DNA of 64,000 nt from an uncultured Lachnospiraceae bacterium (GCA_910580015.1 CAJTVT010000001.1:124001-188000); one strand, 5' to 3'; counted from the stretch's first letter, positions 48,338 to 57,443 are shown. A program made the numbers and translations. Notes: generated by a model not told the origin, from the letters alone.

Positions 48338-49273
48338 TTAATCCACATTATACAACGACTTCACATATGTTTGCAATGTTTTTCTTTGAATTTTTACTTC
48401 TTTTTGCCAAATAAATCCTAATTTTTCTGCTAAATGAATGGAAATTTCATTTTCTTTTTCAATCAGACAATAAATTTTCGCAAAACCAGTATCATTTTTC
48501 GCAAATTCAATAACTCCTTGACACAGCTCTGTGGCATATCCTTGGTGCTGATATTGTTCTCCAATCACATAACCTAATTCCAATATTACTTCTCCATCCA
48601 GCTCCAAATGATCCAGTCCAACCCTTCCGATGATCTTACCAGAAGATGTTTCCTCTGCAATCCACATCCCATAACCATAAAATCGATACATATTGCGAAT
48701 ATATGCTCTGGTATATTCTTCCTCTTTTTTACGGTCTTCATACAACCCTTCCATATATTTTGTAATACTTTCCCCCTGGTACAGCAAATATAACGCATCC
48801 AAATCCTCCATTGTGATCTCTCTGAGAATGCAACGCTCTGTCTCAATCACTGTCCATGGAATTTCATGCTTCCTCTGATAACTTCGCTCCAAGAGCTGGT
48901 ATTCCACCTCCTCAAACCCTTCCACCAAAAGTTCTGCCGATAATAGTTTCTGATTTGGAATTCTGGGATTCCGATAAGCAATAGAGGCCATCTCTAACTC
49001 CTGAGCCATCGCTAAAGTTCTATCGGTAGCTGCCAACATCAGACATTCTTTCGGTGAAATCCTCAAAAATTCTAAAATGGTCTGCAACTTCTCCTTGTTG
49101 TCTGCCTGAAACATATCTAGATTAACGATCTGTACCTGATAGTGACACAGACCATCCAAAAGTTCCGTCAAACCATCTTCCATCACAAACCGCTCTGGAT
49201 CCTCATCTCCTGCGATATTCAATTCTTTAAAGGAAATAACCAGTCCCCGCAAAGTCAATTTTCCCTTATCCAT
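48338..49273 (-). CDS. HAD-like/GNAT fusion protein
   Basis: A 311-residue protein with two domains. The C-terminal half (about 155-311) is a RimJ/RimL-type GNAT acetyltransferase with a TERCILREI start, the acetyl-CoA-binding GYVIGEQYQHQGYATE and AEKLGF. The N-terminal half (about 10-140) looks like a HAD phosphatase fragment (VQIVNLDMF, PKECLMLAATDRTLAMAQELEMASIAYRNP), but the DxDGT nucleophile motif is missing. So the HAD part is probably regulatory or ligand-binding. It sits 64 bases upstream of rel on the same strand. Substrate unknown. Confidence 0.8.
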   Translation of the reverse strand: MDKGKLTLRGLVISFKELNIAGDEDPERFVMEDGLTELLDGLCHYQVQIVNLDMFQADNKEKLQTILEFLRISPKECLMLAATDRTLAMAQELEMASIAYRNPRIPNQKLLSAELLVEGFEEVEYQLLERSYQRKHEIPWTVIETERCILREITMEDLDALYLLYQGESITKYMEGLYEDRKKEEEYTRAYIRNMYRFYGYGMWIAEETSSGKIIGRVGLDHLELDGEVILELGYVIGEQYQHQGYATELCQGVIEFAKNDTGFAKIYCLIEKENEISIHLAEKLGFIWQKEVKIQRKTLQTYVKSLYNVD

Positions 49274-49354
49274 ATTGCTGCCCAACCTTTCTCACCATAT
49301 AAAACATTCACACACCAATTCCCATTTCTGTTTCCCCGCCCTACAAAACAGAAA

Positions 49355-49371
49355 ATCCCGCAAAGCGGGAT
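49355..49371. terminator. Small GC-rich hairpin
   Basis: ATCCCGC pairs perfectly with GCGGGAT around AAA. It lies between the PspC gene and the HAD/GNAT gene and may act as a weak terminator of the PspC operon. Confidence 0.45.
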
Positions 49372-49389
49372 CCTCCATCCATTCACTCA

Positions 49390-49427
49390 TGTATTCTCGG
49401 ATTCTTTTTGTACCTGAGAGAATACAC
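49390..49427. repeat. Deleted derivative of MITE family 1
   Basis: The left 24 bases of the family (TGTATTCTCGGATTC...) are joined directly to a right-end-like GAGAGAATACAC, giving a 38-bp palindrome. It abuts copy B of MITE family 2 at 49428. Confidence 0.5.
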
Positions 49428-49591
49428 CAGTGTGCTGACACGTTGATATTTGGTGAAACTACGCAGAATTTTCATTCTTCTGCAAGGCAGATTTTCAACG
49501 GTGTAGCGGTGGCTACAGCTAGAAAATCTAACGCAGCAGATGGATGAAAAGGCAAGTAGGTTTGCCTAATTATAAATGTGTCAGTACACTA
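49428..49591. repeat. 164-bp MITE-like element, family 2, copy B
   Basis: Reverse complement of the element at 23126-23289, with the same length. The right end TGTCAGTACACTA is intact, while the left end differs at two positions (CAGTGTGCTGACACG). It starts 17 bases past the PspC stop codon, so it forms the 3' end of that operon. Confidence 0.8.
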
Positions 49592-49607
49592 GCATCTTAC
49601 TTTTCCA

Positions 49608-49790
49608 TTATGGTTCCTCTGGCATAATCACTGCCGCCACCAGGTAAATAATAATTCCTGTAGTTGTACACCCAAGCAATACTACCAGCAGACGGATAAT
49701 CGTAGGATCAACATTGAAATATTCTCCAATTCCTCCGCATACGCCGCATATCACCCTGTTCGTCCTTGATTTAAATAATTTTTTTCCCAT
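49608..49790 (-). CDS. PspC-domain small membrane protein
   Basis: A 60-residue protein. KLFKSRTNRVICGVCGGIGEY leads to NVDPTIIRLLVVLL and a membrane helix ending AAVIMPEEP, the full PspC domain. PspC proteins act in envelope stress sensing, usually together with DUF1700 and DUF4097 partners, as here. The start is placed at MGKKLFKS with AAGGA 6 bases upstream. It is the last gene of the padR operon. Confidence 0.9.
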   Translation of the reverse strand: MGKKLFKSRTNRVICGVCGGIGEYFNVDPTIIRLLVVLLGCTTTGIIIYLVAAVIMPEEP

Positions 49791-49825
49791 CTTCATTCCT
49801 TCTTTCTTTTTTAGCCTTCCTCTGG

Positions 49826-50803
49826 TCAATCTTCAAAGGAAACTTCCACGCTGCCTACACCACAGTCCACTTTCATGACCTTACTGCCTTCATTATTCAC
49901 CTTGCGCCTAGAACTAAATCCACTGTAGCTGTTATCTCCAATTTCCACGTCACCTATGTTGCATTTAATGTCGTAATTGTAATCTTGCTCCTTCCCGCCT
50001 GCCACAGCCTCTATAGCGCCGACTCCACAGTCAATGCTGATATTGTCTGCATAAAGCTCCTCTGTATTGATCTCACCGACGTTTGCCTTTAGAACAATCT
50101 CTTTGGCTGATATCTGCTCTAAAGAAATCTTGCCAGCTCCAATTTCTGCTTTGAAGTTTTCTAATGCAGTTATTTCTTCAACAACATCACACTCTCCTGC
50201 ATTTACATTAATATTAATTTCATCTGCTGTCAATGGTACATCTACAAAAACATCACCGGATGCCTGTTCCATATTTATTTTCTTGAACAAACCACTCTTC
50301 GCTTTTGTATTTGCTGGAATCCCTATGGTAACTCTGGTGCTGTCATTCCAAACACTTTTCCGGCTTCCGTTTTCTTCGATTCTTAAAGCAGTGCCATCCT
50401 TGTATACCTCTACATTTCGCCTATGATTTTTCTTGCGATATTCTACCTTTACTTGAATTTCGTCTGAATCTTTTGTACTTTCCACAAAATCGACTGTGCC
50501 ATAATAAACTTTCAACTCTAGGATATCAATGATATCTTCCTGTTTTTCCCCTTGGCAGGAAAAAGTATAATCCTCCGTGGAGGATGCATGCCAATCTTTT
50601 CCATCATCTCTCCAATTCAGTCTATTACCTACGGATACAAATGGAATATCCTGAATTGGCCCAATGGAAAACTCTCCCTCTTCCACATCATCCCAAAATT
50701 CCGAAAAATTAAATCCAATTCCCAAACTTATCATACAAAACATGCTGCCTAACACTATGAGAACAAGAGACATAATCAATGCTGCCTTTGTAAATCCCTT
50801 CAT
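49826..50803 (-). CDS. DUF4097-family envelope protein
   Basis: A 325-residue protein with one N-terminal membrane helix (about 5-28). The rest is a repetitive beta structure, with turns such as INVNAGECDVVEE, KAEIGAGKISLEQ, KANVGEINTEE and DCGVGAIEAV. This is the DUF4097 beta-helix pattern. It is probably extracytoplasmic. The ATG overlaps the DUF1700 stop by 4 bases, and AAGGAG lies upstream, so the start is certain although the frame is open further upstream. It belongs to a PadR-controlled envelope-stress module. Confidence 0.88.
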   Translation of the reverse strand: MKGFTKAALIMSLVLIVLGSMFCMISLGIGFNFSEFWDDVEEGEFSIGPIQDIPFVSVGNRLNWRDDGKDWHASSTEDYTFSCQGEKQEDIIDILELKVYYGTVDFVESTKDSDEIQVKVEYRKKNHRRNVEVYKDGTALRIEENGSRKSVWNDSTRVTIGIPANTKAKSGLFKKINMEQASGDVFVDVPLTADEININVNAGECDVVEEITALENFKAEIGAGKISLEQISAKEIVLKANVGEINTEELYADNISIDCGVGAIEAVAGGKEQDYNYDIKCNIGDVEIGDNSYSGFSSRRKVNNEGSKVMKVDCGVGSVEVSFED

Positions 50804-51483
50804 AATGCTCTCTCCTTTCCAGGAAAAATACTTCTCCATAACCTGCCAATCAATCTGCAACCCCAAGGAACTGCTTTGCCACAAACCCATACGCTCAAAA
50901 TCGTCAAAAGAACAGCAATTGCCCACACAAGCATTCCGGCCCCCACAAGTGCAAAGCCTGCTGCCAAGCTTCCAACGGCAAACTGACCAATTCCAATTCC
51001 CAACAATACACCACCTGAAATATAAAGTGCTCCAGCCGCGGCTACAACGCCAACCGTAATCCCAAAAATACTTCCTAGAAGACCAGTGAGTAAACCGCCC
51101 CAAATTGGACTGGTGGCCAATGCCAGAACCACAATCAAAAGAATCTTCGCTGTTTGGTTCCCCTCATAAGAAGAACGGCTGCTTTGCTGCTCTTGATCCG
51201 ACTTTTTGTTTAAATCCACTACCTGTTTATTTGAAAATCTTTCATCTTCGTAACCATATTCCGTATACACGCCAGCGTCTCGGCTCGGTTCCATTCCAAG
51301 ATCCGCCTTAATGGTTGCCGCCACCTTCTGCGGGGATTCCAGTTCCTTCAAAATTCTTTCTTCATTTTCTTCTCCTGCATCTTCAAAATAACTTCGATAA
51401 TACGATAGCGCTTCGCGCTTTTCTTCTTCCGATATGTCTGTCAGCAGCGCTTCTAACTGCCTCATAAATTCTTCTCTGCTCAT
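50800..51483 (-). CDS. DUF1700 (HAAS) family membrane protein
   Basis: A 227-residue protein. The N-terminal HAAS domain (MSREEFMRQLEALLTDISEEEKREALSYYRSYFEDA) is followed by a linker and three to four membrane helices. HAAS proteins are membrane partners of PadR-like regulators, thought to sense envelope state. Both ends overlap neighbours by 4 bases (ATGA), tightly coupling it to padR and the DUF4097 gene. Confidence 0.9.
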   Translation of the reverse strand: MSREEFMRQLEALLTDISEEEKREALSYYRSYFEDAGEENEERILKELESPQKVAATIKADLGMEPSRDAGVYTEYGYEDERFSNKQVVDLNKKSDQEQQSSRSSYEGNQTAKILLIVVLALATSPIWGGLLTGLLGSIFGITVGVVAAAGALYISGGVLLGIGIGQFAVGSLAAGFALVGAGMLVWAIAVLLTILSVWVCGKAVPWGCRLIGRLWRSIFPGKERAL

Positions 51484-51803
51484 GCCAGCTCTCCTCCCGA
51501 AAATAACATTGTAATTTTAGAAGAATAGTTCACCCACTCTGTCCGGTACAAATTCAACTGTGCGCTGCCTTTCTCGGTAATCTTATAATACCTGCGGTTC
51601 CTTCCACCACATTCCATATCATATACTTCCAGACAGTCATCCTTTTGCAGCCGACGCAGCACCGGATAAAGTGTTGACTCCGATACCTCAATGGCCTGCC
51701 GCACATCTTGGGTGATTTTGTATCCATATGTGCCCTCTTTTTCCTTACACACAACCGCAAGAACGATGGCATCTAAAAGAGCTGCACCTGTGTTAAATAC
51801 CAT
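51480..51803 (-). CDS. PadR-family transcriptional regulator
   Basis: A 107-residue winged-helix regulator. Typical segments are GTYGYKITQDVRQ, VSESTLYPVLRRLQKDDCLEVYD and GGRNRRYYKITEKGSAQL. It is the first gene of the operon with DUF1700, DUF4097 and PspC, and probably represses it. GGAG is 7 bases upstream of the ATG. A short overlapping leader ORF is noted at 51773-51826. Confidence 0.93.
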   Translation of the reverse strand: MVFNTGAALLDAIVLAVVCKEKEGTYGYKITQDVRQAIEVSESTLYPVLRRLQKDDCLEVYDMECGGRNRRYYKITEKGSAQLNLYRTEWVNYSSKITMLFSGGELA

Positions 51804-51826
51804 TCCCTCACTCCTTTCTCTCTCAT
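51773..51826 (-). CDS. Possible 17-codon leader peptide overlapping padR
   Basis: ATG at 51826 has a good GGAGG 8 bases upstream. The frame (MREKGVREWYLTQVQLF) overlaps the padR start in another frame and stops 31 bases inside it. Translation might gate padR initiation. Evidence is limited to the RBS and position. Confidence 0.3.
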   Translation of the reverse strand: MREKGVREWYLTQVQLF

Positions 51827-51891
51827 CACAAAAACCTCCATATAGACATAATATAATATTATTTTATTTATATTACTATTTCTTGTTTAAT

Positions 51892-51920
51892 ACTATACGT
51901 CATATAATATTATTTGTCAA
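51892..51920 (-). promoter_or_regulatory. Promoter of the padR operon
   Basis: On the minus strand, a perfect TTGACA, a 17-base spacer and TATAGT. The 5' leader is about 85 bases and AT-rich, with palindromic stretches (TAATATTATATTATG) that could bind PadR. Confidence 0.7.
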
Positions 51921-51961
51921 CAATTATTTTAAAAAAAGACAGTTGACGAATAAATTCACTT

Positions 51962-52087
51962 GTTCAAAAGGTCTTGCCGCTTATGCGGCAAAGATAAAAT
52001 GCACAAAAATCACTCTGGAAAGCTAGCTTTCCAATATGATTAATGTGCATTTTCTTTGCATTGCTTTGCAATGTAAACCTTTTGAAC
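51962..52087. repeat. 126-bp multi-branched palindrome
   Basis: Outer arms GTTCAAAAGGT (51962-51972) and ACCTTTTGAAC (52077-52087) enclose several hairpins: TTGCCGC-TTAT-GCGGCAA, AAAATGCAC...GTGCATTTT containing the perfect palindrome GGAAAGCTAGCTTTCC, and TTGCATTGCTTTGCAA. It lies between the 3' end of the kinase gene and the padR promoter. It might be a terminator, a mobile palindrome or a structured RNA. Confidence 0.6.
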
Positions 52088-52144
52088 CAATCTATGTCTT
52101 GTAATTGATGTTAGTGCGACAACCTCAAACTCCTCTTTCCCTTT

Positions 52145-53530
52145 TTACAATAGTCTCACAGCCACTAACACCGTCATAATGCCTTCTGATTCCACAGAGG
52201 CTGTGATCTCCCCTTCCATCTGATGCATAAGCTGACGACAGATATATAGCCCCAGGCCGCTCCCTGGTTGCTTTGCCACATTGCTGCCACGAAAAAAGCT
52301 GTCAAAAATATGGGGGAGTTCTCGAAGCGGCAAGCTGCATCCGCTGTTTTTAATAAAAATAAGATATGCTTCCTCCTCTCGAATCATAGAGAATTCTATC
52401 TGTGCCCCATCACCATATTTTATGGCATTTTCCACAATATTCTGGAGTGTCTCCAGCAAACGGTCTGGATCCCCATAAACCAGACAGTTAGAATAGTCTC
52501 CAATCTGAAACAAAATCTGATTCAAGGCCATCTTTTCTTGATAATAGGCGCGGATTTTTTCCAGAACATCTCCAATATAAAATTCCTGATTTTCTACCTG
52601 GAAATCCAAAAACTCCTCATGAGAAGTGCGTACAATCTCCGAGATATAATGTTCAATTTCGTCTGCTTTCTGATTGATATTCTCTGCAATCTTCCTCTTT
52701 TTGGTCTCTTCCTGATAAAGATTTCTAGCAAGAGCCCTCGCATACAGTTTGATCGCGCTCAAGGGTGTCTTAATATCATGAGATAATGATAATAACAACA
52801 ACTTCTTTTCCTTCTGAAGCTCCAGTTCCCGTTGTTTTTGCTCTTCTAAATGCTCCCGAAGCATATCCATTCCCCAGAGAAATTTCCCCAAAAAGCGATT
52901 TTTATTTTCCTTCAAAGGAAGCGTCAGGATGCCCTTTGAAAGCTGATATGGAAGCTGGGAAAACTGATGAAATGGCCGCAAAAGATTTTTTCCGAAATAC
53001 CAAAACAACCCCAGAATGCCAAACAGAAAAGCCAGTGATGTAATATTTACCCAAAACAGCAAGTTTTCACTGGGATTATCAAGATCATAGAGCACTTTAT
53101 AAAAATATTGATCGGTGGCAATGATCTGATACTGCTGCCCATCATTTTTCCAAAATTCTTCCCATTGGATGAAACCCTCCTGTTTTTCAAGGTTTTGTAT
53201 CTCCTGTTTTTTCTCTGCTTTTTGACTTTCTTTTCTCTCTGGTTGCATATCCTGAAATTCCCCAGAAGACTCAGAACATGTCCATGTAAATGCTACAATA
53301 CCTGCAAATTCTGGCACTCCTGCACATTCAGCAAGGGCTGTGAGCGTTCCGGCTGGTTTCCCATGTTCCTCTTCATATAACTGTACTGCATGAGCAATTC
53401 TGTTCACAGATACCTTATAAGATTGATCAATTTCTTCTCTCTGCACCTTCCTTGCCAACAAATTTAGACAGGTGGCCAATGCCAAAAACAACAGGAATAT
53501 TTTTCCCATCCGTAAATTAATTTCCTTCAT
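52145..53530 (-). CDS. Sensor histidine kinase
   Basis: A 461-residue kinase. Two membrane helices (about 9-26 and 158-178) frame an extracellular domain of about 130 residues with a basic/Gln-rich central stretch. The H box is SLSHDIKTPLSAIKLYARAL (phosphorylated His about 251), then N box ENAIKYG, F and G boxes (IFDSFFRGS, GSGLGLYICRQL). It pairs with the response regulator 6 bases upstream. With the ABC permease and ATPase, it forms an operon typical of peptide-sensing or antimicrobial-response modules. Confidence 0.94.
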   Translation of the reverse strand: MKEINLRMGKIFLLFLALATCLNLLARKVQREEIDQSYKVSVNRIAHAVQLYEEEHGKPAGTLTALAECAGVPEFAGIVAFTWTCSESSGEFQDMQPERKESQKAEKKQEIQNLEKQEGFIQWEEFWKNDGQQYQIIATDQYFYKVLYDLDNPSENLLFWVNITSLAFLFGILGLFWYFGKNLLRPFHQFSQLPYQLSKGILTLPLKENKNRFLGKFLWGMDMLREHLEEQKQRELELQKEKKLLLLSLSHDIKTPLSAIKLYARALARNLYQEETKKRKIAENINQKADEIEHYISEIVRTSHEEFLDFQVENQEFYIGDVLEKIRAYYQEKMALNQILFQIGDYSNCLVYGDPDRLLETLQNIVENAIKYGDGAQIEFSMIREEEAYLIFIKNSGCSLPLRELPHIFDSFFRGSNVAKQPGSGLGLYICRQLMHQMEGEITASVESEGIMTVLVAVRLL

Positions 53531-53536
53531 TGATTT

Positions 53537-54220
53537 TTAAGACGACTCCTCCTTCCAGGAATGCCAGCGATAGCCCACGCCCCAGACCGTTAAAATATGC
53601 TCTGGCTTCTTCGGATTTTTTTCCAACTTTTCCCGAAGCCATTTGATATGCACGGTCAATGTCTGAGGCTCACTCTCACTGTCAAATCCCCAAATTTTAT
53701 GGAACAATGCTTCCTTGCCCAGCACTTTTCCTTTATTTTCCATAAGATGAAGCAACAAATCGAATTCCTTGGAAGTCAAAAAAATCTCTTTTCCTTCCAA
53801 GGTAACTCGGCGTCCAGGCTTATCAAGGAGAATATCACCATCCACAATCTCATCTGAGGCATATCTACGCTTCATAATGCCCTGAATTTTTGCCAGAAGG
53901 ATATCAATATCATAGGGCTTTTCGATATAATCGTCTGCCCCCAGTAAAAGTCCATTTAACTTATCCTCTTTTCCATTCCTGGCACTTAGCATGATAATAG
54001 GAATATTATCACTCTCTCGAATTTTTCTGCATACGCCGAATCCGTCGAGCCCTGGAAGAAGCAAATCTAAAAGTATCAACTTTGCTCCTTCTGCTTCATA
54101 AATTTCTAGAGCCTCTTCGCCGCTCAAAGCAAGATACACGTCATAGCCCTCCGCTTGCAGAAAGTCACTGAGCAGCGCTCCAATCTCTTCGTTGTCCTCC
54201 ACCACAATAATATCTGCCAT
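53537..54220 (-). CDS. OmpR-family response regulator
   Basis: A 227-residue regulator. The receiver domain has acidic VVEDNEE, the phosphorylated Asp in LILLDLLLPGLDGFG (about residue 52), and Lys in EKPYDID. A winged-helix DNA-binding domain follows (SKEFDLLLHLMENKGKVLGKEAL, then TLTVHIKWLREKLEKNP). It is controlled by the kinase downstream and probably regulates this operon. GAGGAG lies upstream. Confidence 0.95.
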   Translation of the reverse strand: MADIIVVEDNEEIGALLSDFLQAEGYDVYLALSGEEALEIYEAEGAKLILLDLLLPGLDGFGVCRKIRESDNIPIIMLSARNGKEDKLNGLLLGADDYIEKPYDIDILLAKIQGIMKRRYASDEIVDGDILLDKPGRRVTLEGKEIFLTSKEFDLLLHLMENKGKVLGKEALFHKIWGFDSESEPQTLTVHIKWLREKLEKNPKKPEHILTVWGVGYRWHSWKEESS

Positions 54221-54231
54221 CTCTTACTCCT

Positions 54232-55026
54232 CTACCAACCCATCTCGCTCAACCAATGATTCAGCTTCTGTTCTCGTTCCCGTTGCACTTTTTCCAAATC
54301 TGTCTCTTTCTCCTTGGGATTATTAGAAAACAATCTTCCCAAGGAAAGTTCTCCTTTGATATTTCCATCTACAATATACAAGATCCTGCTGCATTTTGCA
54401 GCAACTTTCATATCATGGGTTACCAACATAATTGTGGTTCCATCTTGATTCAGCTTGTTCAACTCCTGCATTACCTCCTCAGATGTACCGCGATTCAGGG
54501 CCCCAGTCGGCTCATCTGCAAATAAAATTTGAGGACGGTTGATCATGCTTCTACAGATGCATGCACGCTGAAGCTGGCCCCCAGACACCTCCATGATATC
54601 ATTCTGCGCAATCTCGCTGATACCAAGCCTACGCATCAGAGCTTTGCAGTAATCATCAATCTCTTTTCTGGTACGGTCCTTTTGCTTGGATTGATAGGCT
54701 GGCAACAAAATATTATCCATCACCGTCAAGTTTTTGAGCATATGCATTTGCTGGAAAATAAAACCCATGTCTTGAAGGCGCACTTTGGCAAGCTCTTTCT
54801 CCTTTAATCTGGTAATGTCCCTGCCTCCTACAAGCACCTGTCCCGCTGTGGGACGGTCCATACCAGACACACTATAGAGCAATGTAGATTTACCAGAGCC
54901 AGATGGCCCCATAACTGCTGTCATTTCCCCCTGCTCAATGGTAAAATTAACATTTTTTAATACATTATTTTGTCTTTTGTTGGTAATATAAGTTTTACAT
55001 AAATCAATTACACGTAATGCTTCCAT
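54232..55026 (-). CDS. ABC transporter ATP-binding protein (BceA/SalX-like)
   Basis: A 264-residue ATPase. Walker A GPSGSGKSTLL, signature VSGGQLQRACICRS, Walker B ILFADEPTGALN and switch MLVTHD are present. A C-terminal extension of about 35 charged residues (SNNPKEKETDLEKVQREREQ) goes beyond the usual domain. The start MEALRVIDL has GAGGAA 6 bases upstream. It partners the FtsX-type permease encoded 29 bases upstream. Confidence 0.93.
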   Translation of the reverse strand: MEALRVIDLCKTYITNKRQNNVLKNVNFTIEQGEMTAVMGPSGSGKSTLLYSVSGMDRPTAGQVLVGGRDITRLKEKELAKVRLQDMGFIFQQMHMLKNLTVMDNILLPAYQSKQKDRTRKEIDDYCKALMRRLGISEIAQNDIMEVSGGQLQRACICRSMINRPQILFADEPTGALNRGTSEEVMQELNKLNQDGTTIMLVTHDMKVAAKCSRILYIVDGNIKGELSLGRLFSNNPKEKETDLEKVQREREQKLNHWLSEMGW

Positions 55027-55055
55027 CTTGTTTTCCTCTCTCATTCATTCTATCA

Positions 55056-57443
55056 TTAATCCATATCATTGACTTCCTGCACCGTAATCTTGCGTACCCT
55101 CTGCATGGTGAATAGACTGGCAATTGCCACTGCAAATAATAACACCAATGGGTACACCACATAAACCTCTAACAGATTTACCACAAACACGATTCTCGCA
55201 GCTCCCATAAGCTGAAATACTTTTCCTGCAGTAAATTCAGAAAAATACGTTCCAGTCAGAGTTCCCGCAGCAATCCCCACAAACAAGGCCAGCAATACCC
55301 GTTTTGTCTGCCAGGCAATTATGGCGGCATCAGAAAAACCGATGGCTTTCATCATTCCCATTTCGCCTTTTTCCCTTACCAGAAACATTTTTTGCATGAG
55401 TACCACCACCAAGATATTGATGGTAACCACAAGTGCCAATATCATAATTTTTAACGAGTCTAAACGTTCTGAAACACCTCCCACCATATGGTCAATAAAT
55501 TCCGGAACTGTCTGCACTTCCATCTCTGGCAGAACCTCCTTCACCTTATCAATCATTGGCAAAAGCTCTGCCTGCTTGTCTTCCAATTCCACCTGAATGC
55601 CAAATCCTCCTGCAACAGCCTGGTAATCCAAATTCGCTTTCTCCGTAAAACGGATGCCCTCCCCCATATTATTCATACTCTGATAAAGAGCAGTCACCAG
55701 ATATGGCTCTTCTTTTCCATTATTGTACACATACACGGTATCTCCCAGTCCAGCCCCGATTTTTTCTGCCACAATGTGGGTCATAGCAATTTCATTTTCA
55801 TACACCGGAGCTGTACCTTCATCGTAAAAATAATCTTCCATTCGAGTATTCAGCCCTTGAAGAGAAAAGGATTGAAAAGATTTATCTCCTTTCCGCACTT
55901 TTAGACGAAAAAATACTTCTGTATATGCCCGCTTGGTAAAGATCTCCTGCTCTTTTAGATGCTGCCTAATCTCTTCCATATAATCATAATACTTCTGTCT
56001 TTCTCCAGACAACATAAGTTCAGAAATTTTCTCTTCGTCTACAAGAAAAAAATCACACTTCTGGGTGCCAAACCATTCTAAAAGTCCATCTGAGCGCAAT
56101 GTATTGATCGTATTGACTGGCATAACCACCAACCACACGCCAAGCATACCTGTAATCGCCAGAACAAGATATTTCCGAATCTCTGACATCACATCATTGT
56201 ATGCCAGGAATGTAGTTGGATTTCTACGGCTTCCTTGCAGTCGGAATAACCCTTTCTTTCGAAACCGTTCTCCATTATTTCCCCTGCGTATGGCATCCAT
56301 GGGAGTCATTTTTTTTATTTTTCTAGTGCTATGATAGCCAGACAAAGTTACCAATACCGCAATCACAATACTGACAGCGAACTGGAACAAAATCCCTGAA
56401 CCACGATATTGAATCACAAGTTTTTCCGTGGACTGCTGAACCAAGAACCTGCTAAACGGAATACTGGCTGCAAATCCACACAAAGCGCCTGCCAATGCCA
56501 ATACAAAATATTTCACAGTATAAAGTCTGCGAATCACACTATCCTCCATTCCGATTGCTTTCATAATGCCAATTTCCCTGTAATCCTCATTCACTGTAAA
56601 AACAATCGTAAATTTTAACATAATCAGTGCAATGGCAATCAGACAAATACTTACGCTTAAAATTACCGCTGCAATCACGGTTTCTAACACATAAGAAGTC
56701 TTGATTAGCTTTCTATCTGCTCCAAACAATACATTGAACGACTGATTGTGATAAGATGTCTCAAACAATTCCAAATCATCGCAATTGACAGAGTATAGCT
56801 TTCCATCTGGCAGCCCACTTTCCTCCTTCAATTGCTTATAATCTGCCTTGCTAACAAGCATTCGCTCACTTCCCATCATATCTGACCCCAGAAAGGCATC
56901 TTTAAAGTCTCCCATAATCGTAAATGTCTTTTCAAAGCCATTCTCCGTGCAGATTGTCAGCTCATCCCCTTTTTTTAGATCATTTTTTTCCAAACACTTC
57001 TTACTCAGATAAATGGTTCCATTCTCCATCTGGGTAAGTTCCTTGTCATCCTCTTTGAAAAATTTCTGTGATTTCACATCAAATCTGCAAAGAATCACTG
57101 TACTATTCAACTCCAGATGTGTTCCATCTTTACATTTCGTCTGCTTCTTTGTGAGAAATAATTGTTCATCTGTAATAAAATTTGTAACATGCGCATTATC
57201 TTGCAAAAACTTCTCAATTTCCTCATTCTTTTTTCCATCCTGAACCAAACTTCCCTCTATGGTCATAATATGAAAATCTGCAAGCCCAGACTGCTCCATA
57301 AAATTATCAATCCCTCTTTGGATTATGGAAAAATTATTTAAGCTTCCTGCAATAAAAGTGACTGACAAAAAGATAAACAACAGCAGGATCAGGTTGATGG
57401 ATTTTTTTCTTCTCAAATCCTTTTTTAATATTCGAAATGTCAT
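55056..57443 (-). CDS. FtsX-type ABC permease with two extracellular domains
   Basis: A 795-residue permease: helix 1 (about 17-38), a large extracellular domain (about 40-260), three helices (about 265-385), helix 5 (about 430-450), a second extracellular domain (about 455-665) and three final helices. Each half has the FtsX signature (DYREIGIMKAIGM, then KGEMGMMKAIGF). The C-terminus is VRKITVQEVNDMD. Such transporters with a two-component system resist antimicrobial peptides or sense cell-envelope signals. It is the first gene of the operon, with AAGGAGAGG upstream. Confidence 0.92.
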   Translation of the reverse strand: MTFRILKKDLRRKKSINLILLLFIFLSVTFIAGSLNNFSIIQRGIDNFMEQSGLADFHIMTIEGSLVQDGKKNEEIEKFLQDNAHVTNFITDEQLFLTKKQTKCKDGTHLELNSTVILCRFDVKSQKFFKEDDKELTQMENGTIYLSKKCLEKNDLKKGDELTICTENGFEKTFTIMGDFKDAFLGSDMMGSERMLVSKADYKQLKEESGLPDGKLYSVNCDDLELFETSYHNQSFNVLFGADRKLIKTSYVLETVIAAVILSVSICLIAIALIMLKFTIVFTVNEDYREIGIMKAIGMEDSVIRRLYTVKYFVLALAGALCGFAASIPFSRFLVQQSTEKLVIQYRGSGILFQFAVSIVIAVLVTLSGYHSTRKIKKMTPMDAIRRGNNGERFRKKGLFRLQGSRRNPTTFLAYNDVMSEIRKYLVLAITGMLGVWLVVMPVNTINTLRSDGLLEWFGTQKCDFFLVDEEKISELMLSGERQKYYDYMEEIRQHLKEQEIFTKRAYTEVFFRLKVRKGDKSFQSFSLQGLNTRMEDYFYDEGTAPVYENEIAMTHIVAEKIGAGLGDTVYVYNNGKEEPYLVTALYQSMNNMGEGIRFTEKANLDYQAVAGGFGIQVELEDKQAELLPMIDKVKEVLPEMEVQTVPEFIDHMVGGVSERLDSLKIMILALVVTINILVVVLMQKMFLVREKGEMGMMKAIGFSDAAIIAWQTKRVLLALFVGIAAGTLTGTYFSEFTAGKVFQLMGAARIVFVVNLLEVYVVYPLVLLFAVAIASLFTMQRVRKITVQEVNDMD

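Noticed and set aside
50804..51104. Upstream extension (100 codons) of the DUF4097 gene.
   Set aside because: It is the shadow of the DUF1700 gene in another frame; the RBS and ATGA overlap fix the start at 50803.
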